In this document: positions 18,654 to 26,826 of the stretch, one piece after another
Layout: each line of letters opens with the position of its first letter
Numbering within the stretch: the first letter of the stretch is position 1
Assembly: GCA_963974125.1 (NCBI GenBank)
Contig: CAXBCH010000015.1
Coordinates: forward strand, 1-64,000
DNA from: Haliea sp963974125
GTDB taxonomy: Bacteria; Pseudomonadota; Gammaproteobacteria; Pseudomonadales; Halieaceae
Direction of reading: 5' to 3'
DNA length: 64,000 nt
Made by a program: the position numbers and the translations under genes
The notes under the pieces: model-generated
What the model was told of the DNA's origin: nothing
The model's input: only the letters and a program-made list of their open reading frames with translations
Database searches by the model: none

Positions 18654-19735
18654 AGATTGGCATTCTCGGCGGCGGCCAACTGGCACGGATGCTGGCACTG
18701 GCGGGGCATCCGCTGGGCCTGCAGTGTGTATTCCTGGAGCCCGCCGAGGAGGCCTGCGCGGCAGCTGTTGGCCGGCTACTGCACGCTTCGTTCAAGTCGG
18801 AGGACGCCCTGGCGGCCCTGGCGGCCGAAGTCGAGGTGGTGACGACTGAAGTCGAGCACGTGCCGTTGGCGGCGCTAGAGTTTCTGGCCCGGCGGCGGCC
18901 GGTACTTCCCGGCAGCCGGGCCATCGCTCTGGCCCAGGATCGCCTGCTGGAGAAAGACCTGTTTTGCCGCCTGCAGCTGCCCACCGCGCGCTTCGTCGCC
19001 GTCGACACCCTGGAGGGCCTGGTCAGCGCTATCGAGACCACCGGGCTGCCAGCCATACTGAAAACCCGCCACATGGGGTATGACGGCAAGGGACAGGTTG
19101 TTCTGCGGGACGCCGGCGACGCTGCCGATGCCTGGCGTGCGGTGGGTGGCGTGCCCTGCCTGCTGGAAGCCATGGTTCCCTTTGACCGGGAGGTCTCGGT
19201 CATCGCCGTGCGCAGTCGTGCGGGCGAGTGCCGGTTCTGGCCCTTGACCGAGAACCGGCACGACAAGGGCATCCTCAGTGTGTCCCGGGTGCTGTTGCAG
19301 GACCCGCTGCAGGCGCTTGCGGAAGACTACTGCCAGCGCCTGCTGGAGGCCCTGGATTATGTCGGAGTGCTGGCGCTGGAGTTGTTCCAGGTCGGGGACA
19401 GCCTGCTCGCCAATGAATATGCGCCCAGGGTCCACAACAGCGGCCACTGGACCATAGAAGGCGCGGTGACCTCCCAGTTTGAAAACCATCTGCGCGCGGT
19501 CGCCGGATTGCCCCTGGGCGCCACCGCTGCGCGCGGTCCCGCGGCCATGGTCAATTTTGTGGGCCAGACGCCGGCCCCGCGCGAGGTGCTTGCGGTGACA
19601 GGTGCCCACCTGCATCTCTATGGCAAGCGCCCCGCACCGGGCCGCAAGCTCGGTCATGTTACCCTGTGCGCAGACAGCCCTGCGGTACTGGAGCCGGGTC
19701 TGGAGACATTGTTGCAACTCGCCCAGCGCCGGTAA
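18650..19735 (+). CDS. purK: 5-(carboxyamino)imidazole ribonucleotide synthase
   Basis: Makes N5-CAIR from AIR, ATP and bicarbonate, feeding PurE. The 361-residue ATP-grasp protein starts with the nucleotide-fold motif IGILGGGQLARMLALAG and contains the ATP-grasp loop KTRHMGYDGKGQ (about residues 141-152) and LLANEYAPRVHNSGHWT, which binds metal and substrate. It starts with GTG inside the purE stop. A bicarbonate transporter gene follows within 13 bases, which may be meaningful because bicarbonate is a PurK substrate. Confidence 0.97.
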   Translation: MKIGILGGGQLARMLALAGHPLGLQCVFLEPAEEACAAAVGRLLHASFKSEDALAALAAEVEVVTTEVEHVPLAALEFLARRRPVLPGSRAIALAQDRLLEKDLFCRLQLPTARFVAVDTLEGLVSAIETTGLPAILKTRHMGYDGKGQVVLRDAGDAADAWRAVGGVPCLLEAMVPFDREVSVIAVRSRAGECRFWPLTENRHDKGILSVSRVLLQDPLQALAEDYCQRLLEALDYVGVLALELFQVGDSLLANEYAPRVHNSGHWTIEGAVTSQFENHLRAVAGLPLGATAARGPAAMVNFVGQTPAPREVLAVTGAHLHLYGKRPAPGRKLGHVTLCADSPAVLEPGLETLLQLAQRR

Positions 19736-19748
19736 CAGGAGAGTGCCC

Positions 19749-20696
19749 TTGATTGATCCGGTGGTCATGTTCTTCCTGCTCGGGATCGTCGCCGGCGTCC
19801 TGCGTTCCGAGTTGAGGTTGCCGGTCCAGGTCTATGAGCTGCTCAGTATCCTGCTGCTGCTGGCCATAGGCATGAAAGGGGGGATGGAGCTGGCGCGGCA
19901 ACCCTTCCTGACGCTGTTGCCGCAGATGCTGGCCGTCATTGCCATGGGCTTTGCCCTGCCCCTGCTGGCCTACCCGGTGCTGTTGTATCTCGGGCGCCTG
20001 CCGCGAACCGATGCGGCCTCCATTGCCGCCCACTACGGCTCCGTCAGTGTGGGTACCTTCGCGGTTGTGGTGGCGTATCTGGCGGCGCGCGACATCAGTT
20101 ATGAAGCCTACATGCCGGTGTTCGTGGTGTTGCTGGAGATTCCGGCGATCCTGGTGGGTATTGTGCTCGCGAAGGGTCTGGGCAGCGGCGCCAGCCTGCG
20201 CCGCTCCGCGCATGAAGTGTTGCTGGGCAAAAGCATCGTGCTGCTGGTGGGCGGTCTGCTGATTGGCTGGGCGGCGGGGGAGGAGGGTCTGCAGAGCCTG
20301 GCGCCACTGTTCTTCAGCCCCTTCCAGGGTCTGCTGGCGCTGTTCCTGCTGGAGATGGGCCTGGTCACTGCGAGCCAGCTCGGCACCCTGCGCCGCTACG
20401 GGCTGTTCCTGCTTGGCTTCGGTGTGCTGGCACCTGTGGTGGCTGCCATTTGCGGCCTGACGCTGGCCTGGGTCCTGGGCCTCTCGGTTGGCGGCGCCGT
20501 GGTGCTGGCAACCCTGGCGGCGAGTGCGTCCTATATCGCGGTGCCTGCTGCGATGCGCATATCCTTGCCCGAGGCCAATCCCGCACTGTCCCTGGCGGCG
20601 TCACTGGGTGTTACCTTTCCGTTCAATGTGGTTCTGGGTATTCCGTTGTATCATTGGCTGTCACGCCATGCCTATGCCATCTTTGGAGGAGGCTGA
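19749..20696 (+). CDS. sbtA: Sodium-dependent bicarbonate transport family permease (SbtA-like)
   Basis: A 315-residue integral membrane protein with about ten helices, matching the SbtA family that imports bicarbonate with sodium. Family-like segments are LLLLAIGMKGGMEL in the N-terminal half and AAHYGSVSVGTFAVV near residue 95. I start at TTG 19749, with AGGAG seven bases upstream; GTG 19743 is too close to that site. Its start is 13 bases after purK, and a PII-like gene begins two bases after its stop, the same arrangement as cyanobacterial sbtA-sbtB. Transport of bicarbonate is inferred from family, not shown. Confidence 0.85.
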   Translation: MIDPVVMFFLLGIVAGVLRSELRLPVQVYELLSILLLLAIGMKGGMELARQPFLTLLPQMLAVIAMGFALPLLAYPVLLYLGRLPRTDAASIAAHYGSVSVGTFAVVVAYLAARDISYEAYMPVFVVLLEIPAILVGIVLAKGLGSGASLRRSAHEVLLGKSIVLLVGGLLIGWAAGEEGLQSLAPLFFSPFQGLLALFLLEMGLVTASQLGTLRRYGLFLLGFGVLAPVVAAICGLTLAWVLGLSVGGAVVLATLAASASYIAVPAAMRISLPEANPALSLAASLGVTFPFNVVLGIPLYHWLSRHAYAIFGGG

Positions 20697-20698
20697 TC

Positions 20699-21001
20699 AT
20701 GCATCAGCATCAGCGTCGCCTGCTGACAATCGTCACCGAGTCCGCGGTCGAGTCCCGTATTCTGCGCGACATGGAGCGCTGGGGTGCCCACGGCTATACC
20801 ATTACCGAAGCTCGTGGCAAGGGCGCACGCGGGGTCAGGGAGGGCAATTGGGAAGCGAACCGCAATGTGCGTATAGAAGTGGTCTGCGACGAGAGCACCG
20901 CGGAGCGTATAGCGGCAGGGCTGCGCGAGCACTACTACGATAATTACGCGATGATTCTCTACCTCAGCGACGTCGATGTGCTGAGGCCGGAGAAGTTCTG
21001 A
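20699..21001 (+). CDS. PII-like signal protein (SbtB-like) partner of the bicarbonate permease
   Basis: A 100-residue ferredoxin-like-fold protein. LLTIVTESAVESRILRDMERWGAHGYTITEA and the following GKGARGVREGNW loop fit the first half of PII-like proteins, with a flexible T-loop over residues about 40-55; VRIEVVCDESTAERIAAGL is the second repeat. GGAGGAGG just before the ATG at 20699 is a very strong ribosome site. By analogy with SbtB it would bind adenine nucleotides and gate the adjacent permease. The C-terminal cysteine R-loop of cyanobacterial SbtB is absent, since the protein ends RPEKF. Confidence 0.78.
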   Translation: MHQHQRRLLTIVTESAVESRILRDMERWGAHGYTITEARGKGARGVREGNWEANRNVRIEVVCDESTAERIAAGLREHYYDNYAMILYLSDVDVLRPEKF

Positions 21002-21021
21002 GGACCGAACCGGGAAGCCCG

Positions 21022-21342
21022 ATGCGAACGGAAGTGGCAGCAACCCTGATTGATATCGAAGCCCAGCTGCGGCAGTTGTCGCTGTGGGAGCGGGTGCCGC
21101 CATCGTCCCGGGCGCTGGCCTCGGTGGAGCCGTTCTGCGTGGATACCCTGAGCCTGCCCCAGTGGCTGCAGTTCGTGTTCCTGCCCACGGTTTACCAGAT
21201 GCTGGAAGAGGACGCCGCGCTGCCGGAGCGCTGTGCAATCACGCCCATGGCGGAGGAATATTTCCGCGGTTCACAGCTGGCAACCGCGGAGTTGCTGGCG
21301 TCACTGCGGCGCATCGACAGGCTGCTGAGCGGCGCCCCGTAG
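21022..21342 (+). CDS. yqcC: YqcC family protein (DUF446)
   Basis: A 106-residue soluble helical protein of the YqcC family, recognisable by PFCVDTLSLPQWLQFVFLPTVYQMLE and ITPMAEEYF. Its function is not established; in many gammaproteobacteria it lies next to a tRNA pseudouridine synthase (truC), which is not present here. It follows the SbtB-like gene by 20 bases in the same direction. The TAG stop at 21340-21342 is part of the terminal repeat of a REP-like element. Confidence 0.88.
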   Translation: MRTEVAATLIDIEAQLRQLSLWERVPPSSRALASVEPFCVDTLSLPQWLQFVFLPTVYQMLEEDAALPERCAITPMAEEYFRGSQLATAELLASLRRIDRLLSGAP

Positions 21343-21429
21343 GAGCGCGGTCTCCGCGCGATCGCCCGCAGACGAGGTGAATGGCCGCGCAGCGGCCAGA
21401 GAGGGTGGCCTGGGCCAGCGGGCTCCTAC
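21339..21429. repeat. REP/BIME-like element between yqcC and fadA
   Basis: A 91-bp element is bounded by 8-bp inverted ends, GTAGGAGC (21339-21346) and GCTCCTAC (21422-21429). It contains three small GC hairpins: GCGCGG/CCGCGC (21345-21359), GGCCGC/GCGGCC (21383-21397) and TGGCC/GGCCA (21406-21417). The ends resemble the GTAGGAGC head of Pseudomonas REP sequences. It probably also ends the two convergent transcripts. Confidence 0.72.
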
Positions 21430-22601
21430 AGGCGTTCCACCACCGTGGTAATGCCCTGGCCGAGACCGATGCACATGGTGGAGATCCCCATGGTGAGGTC
21501 GCGGTCCTGCATCACGGTCAGGAGGGAGCCGGTAATGCGGGTGCCGGAGCAACCGAAGGGGTGGCCCAGGGCAATGGCGCCGCCGTGGACGTTCACCTTC
21601 TCTTCCATGTCATCGAGCAGGTCCAGGTCCTTCAATACCGGCAGGGCCTGGGCGGCAAAGGCTTCGTTCAGCTCCACCATCTCGATATCCTTGATGCCCA
21701 GGCCCAGCTTCTTCAGGGCCTTCTGCGTCGAGGGCACGGGGCCGTAACCCATGATGGAAGGGTCGACACCGGCCACCGCCATGCCCCGGATACGGGCGAT
21801 GGGCGTCATGCCCAGGGCCTGGGCCCGCTCTGCGGACATCACCAGCATGGCTGAGGCACCGTCGGAGATCTGCGAGGAGCTGCCCGCGGTGACCGTGCCG
21901 CCCTGGGGATTGAAGGCGGGCGGCAGGCCTGCCAGGCCCTCCAGGGTAGTGTCCGGGCGGATGGTTTCGTCCCGCTCCACCAGGGTCAGGGCGCCGGATT
22001 CGTCGTGGCCCTCGACCGGAATGATTTCGCGCGCGAACTTGCCCTCCTCGGTGGCCTTGTGGGCGAGCTGGTGTGAGCGCAGGGCCAGCTTGTCCTGCTG
22101 TTCCCGGCCGATACCGTGGAGTAGGGCCAGGTACTCCGCGGTCATGCCCATCATCCCCGCCGCCTTGGCCACGTTCAGGCCCAGCTTCGGGTTGATGTCG
22201 ACGTCCCCGGTCATCGGCAGGTGGCCCAGGTGCTCGACGCCGCCGACCAGGTAGACATCGCCCAGCCCGGCCATGATATTGGCCGCCGCGGTATGCAGGG
22301 CAGACATGGAGGAACCACACAGGCGGTTCACCGTCTGCGCGGGAATGGTGAAGGGCAGCTGGGCGCGCAGTACCAGCAGGCGCGCCAGGTTCATGCCCTG
22401 CTCGCCGCGCTGCAGCACACAGCCCCAGATCAGGTCGTCTATTTCGTTGACATCGAGTTTCTCGTTGCGCGCGAGCAGCCCCTGGATCACGGCCACCGAC
22501 AGGTCATCGGCGCGCACATTGCGGAAGCAGCCATTCTTGGAGCGCCCCATGGCGCTGCGGGCGAAATCGACGATAACGGCGTCTCTTGGATTCAGACTCA
22601 C
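21426..22601 (-). CDS. fadA: 3-ketoacyl-CoA thiolase (fatty-acid oxidation beta subunit)
   Basis: Cleaves 3-ketoacyl-CoA with CoA to acetyl-CoA in the last step of beta-oxidation. The 391-residue thiolase has the acyl-accepting Cys95 in NRLCGSSMSALHTAA, the GHPFGCSGTR block and the C-terminal proton-donor cysteine in TMCIGLGQG. It starts 27 bases after fadB in the same transcript, and its product forms the alpha2-beta2 complex with FadB. Its TAG stop lies within the terminal repeat of the REP-like element. Confidence 0.97.
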   Translation of the reverse strand: MSLNPRDAVIVDFARSAMGRSKNGCFRNVRADDLSVAVIQGLLARNEKLDVNEIDDLIWGCVLQRGEQGMNLARLLVLRAQLPFTIPAQTVNRLCGSSMSALHTAAANIMAGLGDVYLVGGVEHLGHLPMTGDVDINPKLGLNVAKAAGMMGMTAEYLALLHGIGREQQDKLALRSHQLAHKATEEGKFAREIIPVEGHDESGALTLVERDETIRPDTTLEGLAGLPPAFNPQGGTVTAGSSSQISDGASAMLVMSAERAQALGMTPIARIRGMAVAGVDPSIMGYGPVPSTQKALKKLGLGIKDIEMVELNEAFAAQALPVLKDLDLLDDMEEKVNVHGGAIALGHPFGCSGTRITGSLLTVMQDRDLTMGISTMCIGLGQGITTVVERL

Positions 22602-22628
22602 GGTAATTCTCCTCAGTTCACCCGGTAC

Positions 22629-24776
22629 TCAGTAATAGGTCTCGCCGGCGGCGAGTTTGGCCTGCATGCCCTCGGTCAGCTCGTAGGACTTGCCCAGGTG
22701 GGCAAACTTCTTCGAGGCTGCGGCCATGTAGTCGAGACCGACGGTATCGATCCAGCGGAATATGCCGCCGCGGAAGGGCGGGAAGCCGATGCCGTACAGC
22801 AGTGCCAGATCGGCCTCGGCGGCAGTGCCGACGATGCCCTCTTCCAGGCAGCGGGCCAGCTCGGTGGCCATCGGTAGCATCATGCGGGCGATGATGTCAT
22901 CGGCCTCGAATTCCTTGCGCTCGCCGGCAACTTCCTCGAGCAGCTGGTAGGTTTCGTCGCTGCTGGTCTTTTTCGGTTTGCCGCGCTTGTCCTTCTCGTA
23001 AACATAAAAGCCCTTGCCGTTCTTCTGGCCGTAGCGCTCGTGCTCGAACATCACTTCGGTGGCGGTCTTGAAGTCCAGCTTCATGCGGTCCGGGAAGCCC
23101 TCCGCCATCACACCGGCCGCGTGCACCCCGGTGTCGATGCCGACCACGTCCATCAGGTAGGCCGGACCCATGGGCCAGCCCCAGCGCTCCATCACCTTGT
23201 CCACGGCCTGGAAGTCGGCGCCGTCGCGCACCAGTTTGGAAAAGCCGTCGAAGTAGGGGAACAGGACCCGGTTGACCAGGAAGCCGGGGCAGTCCTTCAC
23301 CACCACCGCCTTTTTCCCCATCTTGTTGGCGTAGGCCACGGTCCGGGCCACGGCCTTGTCCGAGGTCTTTTCGCCGCGGATCACCTCGACCAGGGGCATG
23401 GCGTGCACCGGGTTGAAGAAGTGCATGCCGCAGAAGTTCTCCGGCCGCTGCAGGGCTTCCGCCAGATGGGTGATGGAGATGGTTGAGGTATTGGAGGTGA
23501 GAATGGTGTCCTCGCCAATCTGCTTTTCCGTTTCCGCCAGCACCGCGTGCTTGACCTTGGGGTTCTCGACCACGGCCTCGACCACAATGTCGACCTTGTC
23601 GAAGCCCGAGTAGGTCAGGGTCGGGTCGATGCTGTTGAGCACATCCCCCATCTGTGCCGCGGTCATCTGCCCGCGCTCCACACGCTTGGCCAGCAGCTTG
23701 CCCGACTCGGACAGGCCCAGGTCCAGACCCTCCTGGTTGATGTCCTTCATCAGGATGGGCACGCCCTTGTAGGCGGACTGATAGGCGATGCCGCCCCCCA
23801 TGATGCCGGCGCCGAGCACCGCGGCCCGCGCCACCTTCTTGTCGGCCTTCTTTTCCCAGTCCTTCGCTTTCTTGCCCAGCAGCTGGTCGGAGAGGAAGAC
23901 TCCCACCAGCGCCGCGGCCACCGGCGTCACGGCCAGTTCGGCGAAGCCTTCGGCCTCGACTTCGAGGGCGTCCTCAAGCCCCATGCCTCGGGCTTTCTCG
24001 ATCACCTCCACGGCTTTCACCGGAGCCGGATAATTGCGGCCCGCCTGTTGCTGGACCATGGATTTCATGGTGAAGAAGGCCATCATGGCCTCGGTGTCGT
24101 TCAGTGGCAGCGGGCTGCTCTTGGCATCGCGGCGTCCGGCATAGTCGAGCTTGCCGGCGATGGCGTTGCCCAGGGTGGTGAGGGCCACGGCGCGCAGTTG
24201 ATCGGGTTCCGCCACGGCATCCACCGCGCCGGCCTTGAATGCCTTGTCGGCGCGCTGCTCGGAGGCCGAGGCAATCCAGGTCGCCGCCTCGTCGACACCG
24301 ATGATCCGGGGCAGCCGCACGGTGCCGCCCCAGCCCGGCAGGATGCCGAGTCTGGTTTCCGGCAGGCCCACTTTCGCGGCACTGCTCATGACCCGGAAAT
24401 CGCAGGCCAGGCAAATCTCGAAGCCGCCGCCCAGGGCGAAGCCGTTGATCGCCACGCAGCTGGGGTAGGGCAGGGCCTGCAGGCGATTGAGATTGGCATT
24501 GTTGGCGGCCGTGAAACCCTTGATCTCCTCGGGGCCGGCACCAAAGATGCCGGTAAATTCGGTAATGTCGGCGCCGACGATAAAAACCGGCTTGCCGCTG
24601 GTGACCAGCAGGCCCTTGAGGTCGCTCTCTGCCTCCAGCGCGTCCAGGGCCGCGCTCAGGCTGCTGACAGTGGCCTGGTCGAACTTGTTGACCGATTCGC
24701 CCTTGAGGTCGAAATGCAGCTCGGCGATGTCGCCTTCCAGGCGGGTCACGGTGAGCGCGTCACTCTGGTAGATCAT
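22629..24776 (-). CDS. fadB: Fatty-acid oxidation complex alpha subunit
   Basis: A 715-residue multifunctional enzyme giving enoyl-CoA hydratase, isomerase and 3-hydroxyacyl-CoA dehydrogenase activities. The N-terminal crotonase domain (about residues 1-190) includes the oxyanion stretch INGFALGGGFEICLACDFR. The Rossmann NAD site is AAVLGAGIMGGGIAYQSA (about 313-330), followed by the dehydrogenase core with GMHFFNPVHAMPLVE and a C-terminal repeat. Length and order match gammaproteobacterial FadB. It leads the fadB-fadA operon from a predicted promoter about 75 bases upstream. I see no clear FadR or PsrA site. Confidence 0.98.
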   Translation of the reverse strand: MIYQSDALTVTRLEGDIAELHFDLKGESVNKFDQATVSSLSAALDALEAESDLKGLLVTSGKPVFIVGADITEFTGIFGAGPEEIKGFTAANNANLNRLQALPYPSCVAINGFALGGGFEICLACDFRVMSSAAKVGLPETRLGILPGWGGTVRLPRIIGVDEAATWIASASEQRADKAFKAGAVDAVAEPDQLRAVALTTLGNAIAGKLDYAGRRDAKSSPLPLNDTEAMMAFFTMKSMVQQQAGRNYPAPVKAVEVIEKARGMGLEDALEVEAEGFAELAVTPVAAALVGVFLSDQLLGKKAKDWEKKADKKVARAAVLGAGIMGGGIAYQSAYKGVPILMKDINQEGLDLGLSESGKLLAKRVERGQMTAAQMGDVLNSIDPTLTYSGFDKVDIVVEAVVENPKVKHAVLAETEKQIGEDTILTSNTSTISITHLAEALQRPENFCGMHFFNPVHAMPLVEVIRGEKTSDKAVARTVAYANKMGKKAVVVKDCPGFLVNRVLFPYFDGFSKLVRDGADFQAVDKVMERWGWPMGPAYLMDVVGIDTGVHAAGVMAEGFPDRMKLDFKTATEVMFEHERYGQKNGKGFYVYEKDKRGKPKKTSSDETYQLLEEVAGERKEFEADDIIARMMLPMATELARCLEEGIVGTAAEADLALLYGIGFPPFRGGIFRWIDTVGLDYMAAASKKFAHLGKSYELTEGMQAKLAAGETYY

Positions 24777-24847
24777 GTCGCTGTCCTGTGTCGATGGATT
24801 GGGAGTGCCTGCGGAGCTGAGGTAGCTGGCACCTGACTGGTTGGATT

Positions 24848-24876
24848 ATTGTACCGGGGTCTGCGGCCGGCGTGAA
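24848..24876 (-). promoter_or_regulatory. Predicted sigma-70 promoter of fadBA
   Basis: On the minus strand TTCACG (24871-24876) and TACAAT (24848-24853) are 17 bases apart. The -10 fits 5 of 6 positions and the -35 4 of 6. Transcription would start near 24841, giving a leader of about 65 bases before fadB. Confidence 0.55.
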
Positions 24877-24930
24877 CTGCTATCAACCGCCACCGCCACC
24901 GCCATCGCCCGGCGGCCGCAAGTGGCGCCG

Positions 24931-26796
24931 CTACAGGGGCCAGACCAGCAGCAGGAGGGGGACACTGATCGCTGTCACCAGTGCTTCCAGCGGCAAACCC
25001 AGGCGCCAGTAATCACCGAAGTGAAAACCACCGGGCCCCAGGATCAGGGTGTTGTTCTGGTGACCGATGGGGGTCAGAAACGCGCAGGAGGCACCGATTG
25101 CCACTGCCATCAGGAAGCTGTCCGGATTGACGCCCAGCGCGCCCGCTGTTCCCAGGGCAATCGGGCACATCACTGCGGCTGTTGCGGCATTGTTCATCAG
25201 GTCGGAAAGGAACATGGTGACCACCAGGATCAGGGCCAGAACCGCGACCGCGTTGCCCCGGGCCATAGTGGTCAGCAGGAAGTTCGCGATCAGGTCCGCG
25301 GTCCCGGTCGACGCCATTGCCCCCGCCACCGGGATCAGCGCCGCCAGCAGGACGATCACCGGCCAGTCGATAGCGCTGTAGACATTGCGCGGTGGCACCG
25401 TCCGCAGCGCCATCGAGGCGAGTACCCCGAGAGCAAAGGACACGGCGGCGGGCAGGAGGCCGAAGGCGGCGCCGCCGATGGCCAGCACCATCACCCCGCT
25501 CGCCAGCAACGCTTTGCGCTTGCTGGGAATGCGCAGGTCCCGCTGTGCCAGCGGTACCAGGCCGTGGTCGCCGGCAAACTCTCCCGTGCCATCGGCAGGA
25601 CCCTGCATCAGCAACAGGTCCCCCGGGCGTATGGACATGGTGCGCAGGCGGGTGCGGGCACGGGAACCCTCGCGGGATACGGCCAGAAGGTTCAGGCCGT
25701 AGCGGGTGCGCAGCTGGATGTCACTGGCTGAGCGCCCCGCCAGGCTTGAAGCGGGCAGTACCACCAGTTCGGTCAGCACGACTTCGTCCCTTCCCGGCCG
25801 GTCGGACTCCGGTTCCCCGGATTCCTCTTCCTCTGCATTCTCCTGTTGCGCGGGCACTGCCGGATCCGCCGTCGCGTCCTCGTCCTCGTCCTCCGCGCGC
25901 TCCGGTTTGATGGATTCCTCCAGCTTCAGGCCCAATCGCGACAGGACATCCCCGAGGGCGTCGACTTCCGCTTCAATCACCAGGATGTCCGCTGTGCGAA
26001 TCCGCCGTGCCGAGTGCGGCGCGGTCAGGCGTACCTCATTGCGCACCAGCCCCACAACCTGCGCTCCGGCTTCATCCAGTGACGACTCCAGCTCGCGCAG
26101 GGTCATGCCCGCTGCCTTGCTGCCCTCGACGACCCGCGCTTCAGTCAAATAGGCGCTGGTTTCAAAATCTCCCTCCCCCTGCAGCGTGCGTTGAGGGACC
26201 AGCTTCCGCCCCAGCAACACGATAAACAAAACTCCCGCGGTGGCCACTGCGAGACCCACTGGCGTGAAATCGAACATGGCGAAGCCGCTGCCGCTGACTT
26301 CGGCGCGGAACCCGGACACGATCAGGTTGGGGGGCGTGCCGATCATGGTGGTCATGCCGCCGAGGATGGTGCCGAAGGCGAGCGGCATCAGCACCTGCCC
26401 CGGAGGCAGCTCGTGGCGTTTGGCCATCTGCACGGCGACGGGCATCAGCAGCGCCATGGCGCCGACATTGTTCATGAATCCGGACAGCGCCGCGCCCAGG
26501 CCGGTCAGCGCTGCCAGGCTGAGGACAGGCCCCCCTTGTTGCGGCAGGGCAAGGCGCGCCAGCGCATCCACCGCGCCCGAACTCTGCAGGCCGCGGCTCA
26601 GCACCAGCACACAGGCTACCGTGATCACCGCCGGATGGCCGAAGCCGCTGAACGCGATATCCGGTTCGATCAGTCCGGCGATTACACAGGCCAGTAATGC
26701 ACCCAGTGCCACCATGTCATGGCGCCACTTACCCCAGAGGAACATGCCCACGGTAGCCAGCAGGATGGTCAGGATCAGTGCCTGGTCTGTGGTCAT
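24931..26796 (-). CDS. SLC13-family permease with two RCK-C (TrkA-C) domains
   Basis: A 621-residue inner-membrane transporter of the divalent anion:Na+ symporter/ion-transporter superfamily. The first membrane block (about residues 1-195) contains the signature GTILGGMTTMIGTPPNLIV; the second (about 430-620) ends in a matching repeat with ASCAFLTPIGHQNN. Between them lie two regulatory RCK-C domains (about 210-295 and 345-415) joined by a very acidic linker (about 297-340). Substrates in the family include sulfate, dicarboxylates and other anions; none can be chosen here. It lies about 30 bases after the dehalogenase gene in the same direction, so co-transcription is possible. Confidence 0.9.
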   Translation of the reverse strand: MTTDQALILTILLATVGMFLWGKWRHDMVALGALLACVIAGLIEPDIAFSGFGHPAVITVACVLVLSRGLQSSGAVDALARLALPQQGGPVLSLAALTGLGAALSGFMNNVGAMALLMPVAVQMAKRHELPPGQVLMPLAFGTILGGMTTMIGTPPNLIVSGFRAEVSGSGFAMFDFTPVGLAVATAGVLFIVLLGRKLVPQRTLQGEGDFETSAYLTEARVVEGSKAAGMTLRELESSLDEAGAQVVGLVRNEVRLTAPHSARRIRTADILVIEAEVDALGDVLSRLGLKLEESIKPERAEDEDEDATADPAVPAQQENAEEEESGEPESDRPGRDEVVLTELVVLPASSLAGRSASDIQLRTRYGLNLLAVSREGSRARTRLRTMSIRPGDLLLMQGPADGTGEFAGDHGLVPLAQRDLRIPSKRKALLASGVMVLAIGGAAFGLLPAAVSFALGVLASMALRTVPPRNVYSAIDWPVIVLLAALIPVAGAMASTGTADLIANFLLTTMARGNAVAVLALILVVTMFLSDLMNNAATAAVMCPIALGTAGALGVNPDSFLMAVAIGASCAFLTPIGHQNNTLILGPGGFHFGDYWRLGLPLEALVTAISVPLLLLVWPL

Positions 26797-26826
26797 GGCG
26801 TGCTCGCCCGTGGTGGCAGGGGTGAA

